The translations under genes were made by a program, and so were the position numbers. From the NCBI GenBank assembly GCA_019914995.1, contig CM034126.1, positions 14,513,001-14,577,000 of the forward strand: a DNA stretch of 64,000 nt, given 5' to 3'. The DNA is from Acanthochlamys bracteata. Lineage: Eukaryota > Streptophyta > Magnoliopsida > Pandanales > Velloziaceae. Below, piece by piece: positions 51,704 to 64,000 of the stretch (position 1 is the first letter of the stretch; the number at the start of each line of letters is the position of its first letter). The notes beneath the pieces were generated by a model. It worked only from the letters and a program-made list of their open reading frames with translations. It had not been told where the DNA came from and searched no databases.

Positions 51704-53683
51704 TGGGTGTTTTAATGCTGTTGTTCGTGCAGTTGTTGTTTGTAGCATGCGGATTTCGGAATCCAGCTGAAGTATCAGCGGATGGAGAGCAGAAGAAGAG
51801 AATGTCTGAGATGAGAGGACCAGGATTCATCTACACTAGAACTCCAGGAAGATGCACTCCCCAGTGAGTTGTTGTTACAATCTCTCTTATTATTGTTATT
51901 ATTTAACCATTTTTCTCTTATATCTCATTTTTTTTCCCTTGAATTTTCTTCTCTTATTTTCTGAAATGTTGGTATTATAGGGTTTCTAGCCTTCTAGGAA
52001 CATTCTCAGGTTAAAGTTCTCATTTTTGTTTACTTTACTTCAAATAGACTGTTTACTCGTTTCAAATTGTTTCTACTTCAACCATTTTTAAACCTATTTT
52101 GGAATGGTCAGACAAATTTGAACTATTTCTTAATCATTTGGTGGATGATAGGTTTCTGTATTGAATAAAACCCTGACAAGTGAAAAGGCAAAATTCAAAC
52201 TTCCCATTTTTAACTTTTCATCATGTAGTCGTACTATTTCCCAATACCTGTTTATCAATTTGGTTACTGGACTTCTAGTACATATGCTCGATTTGTAACT
52301 CCATTTGTCTTTGGGGTATTTGGTCATGCTGTAATACAATCTCTTCATGGTGTAACTATTAAATTTTGTTTGATTAGCAGCAATGACATGTTGTTTGAAA
52401 ATTTTATCTATGTCTGGATAAAAACCATTAGAAAGGTTCAAACCATGGGCATGTTGTTTGAATATTTTATCTACAATTACTAATATCACGATTCTGCTTA
52501 TCATGAGAGTGATAAGCAGAAGAAGGTCTGATTAACAACCAGTGGCATAAATTTCCCTTAGTTTGTCTATGCGGTGATAGGATAGCAAGCTCTCTACATC
52601 TAGAGGTTGTCACCTCAAATATCAAGGACTAATTCTAGCAGACTCATCGTCATCATAAGATTAGGCTTGGAGCTTTTGCTGTTGACGTGCAGTAAGAATC
52701 TTTAGAGCCTTTCCATAGTTCCATAATAAGTATTCTTGCAGTATCACTGATGCTTGGTTGCCTGATAAGTACATAGCGAGTAAAAGAAGTTTCTTTCATG
52801 GCCAGGGAATGTGAACATCTGACAGTTGACAACTTTAGATGAGGGAGACTTTACAAAAAGTTGTACTCTCTGAGGCTGTTGAATGCAATAGTATCTCTTG
52901 ATAGTACTATTTTTTCGGTGACATTCTTGTGAGTTCTTGTGAATTCATCTTGGCCTTCACATCTTTGGTGAAGCGAATTTATCTTACTTGCAAGTTGATA
53001 GGAATTGAGGGCTCAATTGTTCATTAAAATCACGTGAACCAACTTTATTGTTCGATGGCCCCAGCAAGGCAAAGCATATCTAGAAATTACTTCTTCTCTG
53101 CTTCACTCCTTATGGCTACTAACATGTAAATCTCATGTGGGAATTACATCTTTCTTGCTTTCTTGCCATCATGTGGAAGAGTTGAAATTTTACCAATGTA
53201 TTACTCAAATCATGGGATTATACTACTATGCTAGTAGAAAAGCCAAAATGTGTTAATTCATCGTCATATTCTGAATGTAGAGGTTCCTTTAAAAAATAAA
53301 AAATCTCTATCACAATCCTTTTGTATCATCCTAATTTCTATATCCTAAAATGTAGGTTCTGGTGTAGTGGGAGGGAGCCATGGCCTAAGATGGTCCCAGA
53401 AGGATCATCAGTCTCAAGAATTTTTGGTTCAAGGACACTAGAGAGGTATGAACCACAACTAACGCTGCTGGAAGCTACACAGAGGAATGACGAGATCGGA
53501 GGCAGTCCATTCTCTAAACTGGTGAAGCAGTCAAGTGCGGCTCTTCTGAATGCGTATGTGAGGGAAGGCTTTCCATACACTGCTTGGGAGGTGAAGTCAA
53601 TGCTCCTGGAAGCTATAGTCTCAGAGGAGGCTGCTGCTGCTCAGGCAGATCGCTTCGAGCAGCTTAACAATTTGTGCTCTTAA
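51703..53683 (+). CDS. Small secreted plant protein of unknown function
   Basis: Two exons, 51703-51863 and 53356-53683, join inside a Gln codon and give 162 residues. Residues 1 to about 18 (MGVLMLLFVQLLFVACG) form a clear signal peptide. The mature part has PGFIYTRTPGRCTPQFWCS, REPWPKMVPEGSSVSRIFGS, RYEPQLTLLEATQRND, then ASAALLN-like SSAALLNAYVREGFPYTAWE and a helical C-terminus SEEAAAAQADRFEQLNNLCS. Cys residues in GRCTPQ, WCSG and the last NLCS could form disulphides. I recall similar plant proteins without a known function and give no name. An in-frame ATG at 51586 would put 39 residues, including an Arg-Glu run from the GA microsatellite, before the signal peptide; I prefer 51703 because a signal peptide should be N-terminal. 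The 1.5-kb intron holds only short open frames. Confidence 0.75.
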
Positions 53684-54401
53684 TTTGCCTTTTGTTAGTC
53701 TTTCTTCTGTAGCTTGGTGGAGTGGTTGTCTTTAGTGATCCTTTCTCTTTGATCTAAGACAAAGTTGCAACCAGGTTCTTTTTCTGCTAATCTTCTGTGC
53801 TATGAAATGGCAAGCTATATGACTCTTTTGCCTGGTGCTTTATGTATTTGCTTGTCTTGTTCATGAATATATATTGCTTCTTAATTCATTTAATTTTTAG
53901 ATTTTTTTTTATAAAAGTTTTATCTGCAAAAAGTCGGTCCTATTTCTTTAGTTTGTCGAAGTCCAGTGGTCTGTGATCATAGTGTATTCATCAGGCCTGG
54001 TGATTTTGGGACATACATTTCTAGTGGTTGGATGTACTACTCTTCAACTATTTTCTTTCGTCCATCTTGTTTCCGTGTCCAATTCATTCCAGGCTGAAAA
54101 AATGGTTCAACAGCTAATGGCAGACGTGTCCATTCTGGAATGTGGGAAGTATACATCCAGATCAAGGATCAGTACCTATTTATGTGTTACAAATAAAACA
54201 TTCTCATCAATAAGGCACTACAGGATGGTCCAGCAACATTATTGCTCAACTGTTCTTCACCAGATCTTGGATGACCGTTCTTTTCAATCTGTCATGATCT
54301 GCTATATCATTTATATCATACAAAATGAACAACTTCATAATTTCAACTACCCATAACAAGAATATTTTAAGAACACTTGACTTATGTCCCTGATAAGAGG
54401 A
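53684..54401. other. 3' flank of the secreted-protein gene
   Basis: The probable 3' UTR and intergenic sequence. A 127-codon frame (53973-54356) has no recognisable translation and no codon bias that would support it. Confidence 0.4.
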
Positions 54402-54422
54402 TTTTTTTTTTTTTTTTTTTTT
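54402..54422 (+). repeat. 21-nt poly-T tract (poly-A on the minus strand)
   Basis: An uninterrupted T run. On the minus strand it lies about 66 bp downstream of the stop of the legumin-like fragment, where a poly(A) tail of a retrocopy would be expected. Confidence 0.7.
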
Positions 54423-54488
54423 GGGGTGGGAGGGCAGGAGGAGGGAAACAAGTAGTACTAAACCAGTCCCGCAAAAGATTCAAATACA

Positions 54489-54720
54489 TCAAATTGGAGC
54501 AAATTTTTCTTCTTCTGGTGATGGGAAAACAGTCCTGTGATCACCCCTCCTGGTCTTGATAATCTTTGCTTCATCCCTTGATACCTTATACGAATGCATA
54601 ATCACATCCTCCGAAAGGCTCCGCAGCACTGACTTCGCTCTGACTGCGATCGTTGCTCTTGATGGATGTTCAGTTGAGTCCTTCATTGCCCGCATGCTTC
54701 ACGACTCCATGGAACTGCAG
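54489..54720 (-). pseudogene. Legumin / 11S globulin C-terminal fragment (relic)
   Basis: Two minus-strand frames together follow the end of the second cupin domain of legumin-type seed storage proteins. The first is VVKHAGNEGLN, an in-frame TGA, then SIKSND. The second is SVLRSLSEDVIMHSYKVSRD followed by EAKIIKTRRGD. Compare the family pattern VVKRAGNEG..W.SFK.ND and SVLRALPEDVL.NSY.ISRDEAK. Only about 70 codons are left; the rest of the gene is not found upstream. A stop and a frame change break it. A poly(A)-like tract follows downstream, so it could be a 5'-truncated retrocopy. The match is from memory. Confidence 0.6.
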
Positions 54721-55029
54721 CAAGATTAAGGGTGGGGGTGCCCCTATCCCCACCCCTCATCAAATCCAAAAAATTGCAACACTCAAATTCAAGCTGTTCT
54801 AAACTCCTCCACTATATATCAACACAGCCTCATCAAGGGAAGTAAACCCATTGCCTACCACTATGCCAGGACAAACACATTATCATACAGTCAGTTAGTT
54901 ATACATTAAGAGATTTCCACTTCCAACAAGGAGTAAGAACGACTACAAGAGGGAGTATGGACAAGGTTTGCAACTCGATTCTGAGCCATAGCACCAAAAA
55001 GTACAAATCCATCCTCAAAGTGTCCATAA
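54721..55029. other. Gap between the legumin relic and SLU7
   Basis: About 300 bp that should include the 3' UTR of SLU7 on the minus strand. Nothing else was seen; I found no matching short repeat that would serve as a target duplication for the legumin fragment. Confidence 0.4.
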
Positions 55030-57352
55030 TTAATGCAGGAAATCCTTCATCGGGTCATCATGGTGGATCTTCTTCATACGATATGCTTCCATATCCTCTT
55101 CAGTTACCTGCATAAGCAGAACTTATTCAGAATAGACTGATACTTTTATGAGGATCCGATATAGCCAACAGCAACTATTTAGCACCTCATCGTTCCATTT
55201 TATGTTATATTTCCGCTTCCTCTCATCTTTCTCTTCCTTCTTCCTTTCATCCTCCTGCAGATTTACAATGTGCATTAAATCATCCACTAGCATGAATAAC
55301 ATAAAATGCAATTACTAGAGGCAACCCACCCTCTTTAGAGCTTCTGCAAGCTTTTTCTGGTCAAGAACCAGTTCTGCAGGAATATCAGTTCCCCATGAAG
55401 CAAGGTGCTTCTCTTTGGTATCCGCAGATTTTTCTGCAAAATTTACAAAAGAATGAAGGTCCATACGAGGAATTGAAAACACAACTATGGTTAGACTTTA
55501 CTATTGCAACACTGATAAAAAACACAAGGTAATTCGAAGTCAAGCATATTCCATACAAACGAATTATTCAGTGACTTGGACTACTAACCTTCCTCGGCCT
55601 CTTTGCGTGCCAAGTTCTCCTTCATAAGATCTGCTGAAGCTTCAGCTGCCTCAATACCTGCAGAACCAGTGCAGTAGCTGTTGCGTATTGTTTGCTTGCA
55701 GCATCTGTAACCCCATTGGTGATCCTTCCACCAAGAACCCCAGACAGTTGTATGATTATTGATAAAAACATCTTCTTCATACTTGCTCCTTGGAAGAGAT
55801 GCCTCCTGGCCTTTAATTATCCTCCCAGCACGGTCATACTCAACTTCTAGCTCGGTCTGCCCAAGAAGAAGCTCCCTCGGTAGCTGCTCACCATCGGCTG
55901 CGTTCCCATATTTCTCCATGATTGTATCCTTCATTTTCGACTTCAGTTTTTCCTTGATAACCTTAAAATTCTTATGCAGTAATTCAGCTTGAGAGGGAGC
56001 AGCTTGCATGTGTATGTCTTGCCCTTTCTCAAAAGCTTGCAATGCATGGATATTCAGCTGCTTAAACTCTAAAGCTTGGCCACTAAGCCGATATTGGTTA
56101 TCACCCTGAAACACAGTCGATCAATCAGTAAAAGGGTATAATAACTGATGCTTCAAAGCACAGTATACTCACTTCATAGAATTTCTCATTGGGATTAGCA
56201 TCTGGCAATGGATCCTCTCTCATAGAGCGAGTCTTTGGGTCATAATATGCAGAATTTACATCCAAATTCAAGAGATATTTAGCAGTATCTTCCCGAATAC
56301 GCAAGTTCCTGGAAAAGAGCATTAACATGATTGATATCAGCAAAGAGCAAATAACTAAAACAGGAAAGATAACAGCAAAGTGGATTATATATAATATTAA
56401 AAATCAACATTTAAAATTTTAATCAGAAGAAACTAAAGGTCCGCACAGCTTGGAAAGTATTTTACCTAACAGTACCCGTGCTTCCACCACCTGTAGTTCG
56501 TACACGTTTCTCAACCTTGGCGAAGTCCATCTGTTTACTTTCATCAACCTTAGCCTCATCAACCTGTAGATCATCGTCCTCATCATCATCACTGCCTTTG
56601 CCTTCACTGTTCTGAGTATTGCTATTCTTCTCCTCTAACTTTCTAAGTCGCTGCTCTTTCAGATATTTCCTTCTTGCTTCATTTACAGCTTCATACTGTT
56701 CAACAACACGAGAATAATCGGATGGGTCATATCCATTCCATCGGTCACGCTTCCCATCATAATCAAGCTCAAAAGTCTCAATCTTCTCATCGGGAGCTAT
56801 ATGCATGTTTGTCAATTTAGCCCCAATCTTCCTTGGTCTATCCATGCAGGACTTTCTATCATGAGTCATTGCCCCACAACTGCACAAACAAGAATCTTAT
56901 CAGGTCAGGTCATGTTTTAATATATATATATATATATGGATAGAATATAGGCATCCATGTGCTATATGCACTCCATCGGTTTCTCCGGTCATATTTGGCC
57001 GGAGAGATCTCAAAATCCGATCTTCACCATTGAATAAGTAGAACTATGAGTTGTAAACATGCTTACAAAATTTCATTTCAATCGGACCACAAATCGATCT
57101 CCATCCGGCAACTTGATTAAGATGACTCAAATAGTAAAAGTTGACAAAATATATATTTTTTGCTATTGAGTCATCTTGATCAAGTGGCTGGATGAAGGTC
57201 GATTCGTGGTCCAATTGAACTAAAATTTGATAAGTATGTTTCTAATTCATAGTTCTACATATCCAACAGTGAAGATCGGATTTGAAAGTCTCTCCGGCCA
57301 AATATGGCCGGAGAAACTGATGGAATGCCTATAGCACATGAAGTGCCTATAT

Positions 57353-57410
<58 letters not shown>

Positions 57411-58264
57411 CATGATTCCATAAAAAAGAAACAGCTTTGATACAGCAAAATTAATTTTGGTAGAGAAGATAAGGATCCACTTACTTCTCACAAGCACCTT
57501 TCCTGTACCTATCGGCCTGAAATATCTTGGCACCTCTATCATACCATGATTTTGTATAATTTGGATCTGATTTCCATTTCCTTTGATGTTTCAAACTCTA
57601 CAGAAGACAAAAACTGATCAATTTAAACAAGAACCAACAACAAGTTGAACAAGCACAAAACCAAAATAGTCCACTAAGAAACTTGAATTACTTAAACTGA
57701 TAACTTACCGGTCTCTCCGCATTGAGATACCATGGTGCAGAGGACATGTACTGAGGAATGTGGGGATTGATTTCCTTTCCATCTTCATCCACTTCAGCTG
57801 GAGCTAGCCCAGCTTTACGGGCTTCTTCTAGTTCAAGTTGCTTCCTATGATCTTCACGTGATTTAAAAGACACTGAAATTGACAAGATAACAGTTACAAA
57901 ACCCTGGGAAGCTGAAGTTTTAATCAACACAATGCTACCCTACTCCACAAAACCAAGCATTACTTAATAAAACAAATTGATAAATAAACGATTTCAATAA
58001 TGTACTTAGACATCAACAAAACCATGAATTCTTGCTATCCGAGTTTCTCTAAATCTTTAGAATTGCAAAATCAGAAACAAAAACTTACATTAACTTTCAT
58101 CACAAAACTATGTAACTCAACGGCAAGATGAAGCAAAAAATCCACACAATACCCAAAAAATCTCAAGACAAAAAGCTTGATATCAACGAAGAAACTACTC
58201 TGGGGTAAAAGAAGAAACAGAAAACAAATTCAAGAACCACTAGCATACCTGAAGCTGTAGCCAT
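55030..58264 (-). CDS. SLU7: Pre-mRNA-splicing factor SLU7
   Basis: SLU7 acts in the second catalytic step of splicing and helps select the 3' splice site. Nine exons give 536 residues: 58264-58249, 57872-57709, 57597-57485, 56879-56466, 56308-56173, 56105-55589, 55433-55330, 55254-55186 and 55107-55030. All phases fit. The sequence follows plant SLU7: [36 protein letters not shown], a CCHC zinc knuckle (Cys96, Cys99, His104, Cys109 in [14 protein letters not shown]), [40 protein letters not shown], an acidic run, [53 protein letters not shown] and the C-terminus [13 protein letters not shown]. Exon 1 codes for only five complete residues. Intron 3 (56880-57484) holds a large foldback element and a TA microsatellite. 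The gene diverges from MDH on the right. Confidence 0.95.
56938..57356. mobile_element. Long foldback (hairpin) MITE in SLU7 intron 3
   Basis: About 419 bp form two arms of roughly 190 bp that are inverted copies of each other. Matching pieces on left and (reversed) right include CATGTGCTATA, TTTCTCCGG, ATTTGGCCGGAGAGA, ATCCGATCTTCAC, GTAGAACTATGA and AAGATGACTCAA. The loop is short and AT-rich, near 57135-57165. TA repeats flank both sides, so insertion into a TA tract is likely, with TA as target duplication. There is no coding capacity. Confidence 0.8.
57356..57406. repeat. TA microsatellite
   Basis: About 25 uninterrupted TA units at the right border of the foldback element; a shorter TA tract (about 56920-56936) lies at its left border. 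Confidence 0.9.
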
Positions 58265-58748
58265 CGAGAATTAGCGAAGAACAACAAAATCAAAGAGAAA
58301 ACAATCAGAACCAGTGATGAAAATCAGAAGAAGAAGAATGGGAAGAAGCGGAACGCGGGTGGAGATCGAAGAATGAACGATTGGATGCGTATTATCAGGG
58401 TGCTCTTAAGCGTCGACATTTTTCGTCGAGAAATCAGAATCGTTATTACTCTCCAAGTAAGGTCAGATATTAATGGGCTTGGCAAGGCTCACACTTAAGT
58501 CGGCTTACTATGAGGCCCGCGTGCTTAAGATTACTTTCACGTGACTGTTGAAGGCCTATTAAAGCACATGGGTTTTGAGGCCCGCTAATCGGCATAACCG
58601 CCGCCCGAATTCTATTCTCGTTCTCGCATGCTTGTATAAATAGAGAACTCACACATGTAGTAATGCTCCTAGCTCAGTTGCCAACGATCACAAACGGCAC
58701 TTTCTTTCCGTCTCTCGATTTCCTCTAGAAGTTTCCCAGTCAACGGCC
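58265..58748. promoter_or_regulatory. Bidirectional promoter region between SLU7 and MDH
   Basis: Only 484 bp separate the two ATGs, which point away from each other. Toward MDH there is a TATA box, TATAAATA, at 58635-58642, about 107 bp before its ATG. A site II-type TGGGCT lies at 58474-58479, and GGCCCG/GAGGCCCGC repeats lie around 58513-58587. No TATA box was picked out on the SLU7 side. Confidence 0.6.
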
Positions 58749-62744
<3,996 letters not shown>

Positions 62745-62796
62745 TTATTGTTATTATTATAACAATCATCTCTTTGAGCAGTAGCAGAAGCCTCTT

Positions 62797-62802
62797 AATA
62801 AA
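62797..62802 (+). terminator. AATAAA polyadenylation signal after MDH
   Basis: A canonical AATAAA 53 bp after the MDH stop codon, in T-rich sequence. It is a plausible near-upstream element for poly(A) addition. Confidence 0.4.
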
Positions 62803-63802
62803 TCAGCTTTAGTATCTAGAGCTGTTTACAAAAGTTAACTTTTGGCATCTGAGTTCTTAAAACCTTACTGTTATTACTTGGCTTTTGCTCCAATTATTTT
62901 CTAGTGGTTAGTGACATTTACGTTGGCTGTTTCTATAGGTGTGGAGGATTCAGATCTAAAGAATATTCAAGCACTTGAAAGCTGTTTGAATAACTGTTGG
63001 CTATAGAATGGTACAAGTGCTTTGTTCAATTAGAGAGAGTGTAATTGTGACAATAAGCCTAGGTTTCTCTTTACTTGATGATATGCAGAACAAGTGCAAT
63101 AACTTAATCCTAACAGTTTGCAAATTGAACATTGATATTATTATTTTGGGACAGGACTAGTTTCAGACGTGCGGTATTATCTTGCTCAGATAATTAAGTA
63201 ATCAAAAGTTTGCCTGATTCAATTCAATCATGGTGAGCTTGTCAGAGTCAGTATAGACTATAGTGGTATCTGATTTCAGCTTCGGAAAAATTGGTCTGTA
63301 CTCTTTTACCAGCATGTGCCCTTGAATCTGGTGGCTTTTGTCTCTCTTCTGCAACTTGGATAACTTTTGAGCTGTTCTTTTTGGCGCACATTTCGTGTTC
63401 TTAATGGTCATAAGAATAGTTTTGTAATTTTTCCGTCACATATCCATCTATCCTGATACTTTTTGACATTTGCGTTACCCCCGGTAGAATGAGTCCATTC
63501 TGTCTCACTAATCTGAGACGCTCAAACTCCCAAAATGTTTGAATTTTGATAAGTTTCGAGTATTTCAGTGAATGATAGACTATTTGGTTGAGACTTTGAG
63601 AATTCGGAGTGTTTGAAAATACTTTTAAAATATAATTTTTTTAAAATAAAAATATTTTCATTTTTTTTATTTTAAAAACTAATAAAAAATATATAATAAT
63701 TTATATATAAAAAATTTTAAATTTTTAATAAAATTTTTAATTTATAAAAATTATATTAAATATATATAATTAAAATTGAAAAAATTATTTTTGTGGTAAG
63801 CT
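62803..63802. other. MDH 3' flank and AT-rich intergenic stretch
   Basis: No gene seen. From about 63590 to 63800 the sequence is A/T homopolymer runs like the degenerate MITEs elsewhere, but I could not find paired ends. Confidence 0.4.
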
Positions 63803-64000
63803 AAGGGTGTGTTTCAAATGCCGATAATTTTACTTTCTTCCATTAGATTTTGAGTTCCGAACAATTTTTATATTTCAATTACACAAAAAATTCAGAATTT
63901 CACTTTCACATACGGAACTCTAATTTCAACTTTTTTATTTACACACTTTTTAATATAATTAGATTTTTCAATTTTCAACACACTTCTAAATACTGAACTT
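63803..64000. mobile_element. MITE cut by the window edge, second copy of the 40718-41006 family
   Basis: It starts with GGGTGTGTTTCAAATGCCG and then follows the reverse complement of 41006 back toward 40860, with shared TTTTATTTACACA and CGGAACTCTAAT. Its right end lies beyond the window. Confidence 0.65.

Noticed and set aside
52130-52504. 124-codon minus-strand frame with an internal DKIFKQH repeat
   Set aside because: It lies within the intron of the secreted-protein gene, and the repeat reflects a local 25-bp duplication. Composition looks non-coding.
57354-57542. Open frame ending in an Ile-Tyr repeat
   Set aside because: Produced by the TA microsatellite; it overlaps a SLU7 exon out of context.

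Overview
The window reads as nuclear DNA of a flowering plant, most likely a eudicot. It is AT-rich, its genes have many GT-AG introns, and it carries plant-only families (NAC and ALOG transcription factors, an XBAT-type RING/ankyrin E3 ligase). Gaps between genes are full of short, AT-rich, non-autonomous DNA transposons (MITEs). I cannot name the species. Exon limits were read by eye from splice sites, reading phase and remembered family sequences; no search was run.

Layout. 254-7912 (+): the C-terminal 716 residues of an exportin-4-like karyopherin; its 5' part lies left of the window. 9113-10060 (-): a cut-down RBM42-like RRM gene. 10774-13322 (-): a three-exon NAC factor. 13.3-19.6 kb: no recognised gene. 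19634-23924 (+): a broken, internally deleted relic of the SR-protein importin MOS14/transportin-3. 27553-28649 (-): an ALOG/LSH factor. 28.7-35.6 kb: AT-rich, with several MITEs and a small threonine-aldolase relic at 34.5-34.8 kb. 35652-39702 (-): a nine-exon XBAT35-like E3 ligase, divergent from 41318-46320 (+), the E2 subunit (DLST) of mitochondrial 2-oxoglutarate dehydrogenase. 47768-49685 (-): NAA10, the catalytic subunit of NatA. 51703-53683 (+): an unnamed small secreted protein. 54489-54720 (-): a legumin (11S globulin) 3' fragment followed by a poly(A)-like tract. 55030-58264 (-): splicing factor SLU7, head to head with 58749-62744 (+), a cytosolic malate dehydrogenase that is intact except for a 13-nt coding gap that breaks its frame. 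A MITE copy begins at about 63803 and runs off the right edge.

How it fits together. The intact genes are mostly housekeeping (nuclear export, TCA cycle, N-terminal acetylation, splicing) plus two developmental regulators and one E3 ligase. They do not form a pathway or a cluster. Five relics of ordinary host genes (RBM42, MOS14, threonine aldolase, legumin, MDH) lie among them, as expected of a segment losing redundant copies after duplication. I found no CRISPR array, no tRNA or rRNA gene that I would defend, no intact autonomous transposon, and no clearly new multi-gene system. The most notable items are a hAT MITE whose 8-bp target duplication copies an exportin-4 splice acceptor, a long foldback element in a SLU7 intron, a decayed tandem array in the NAA10 intron, and the near-intact MDH.
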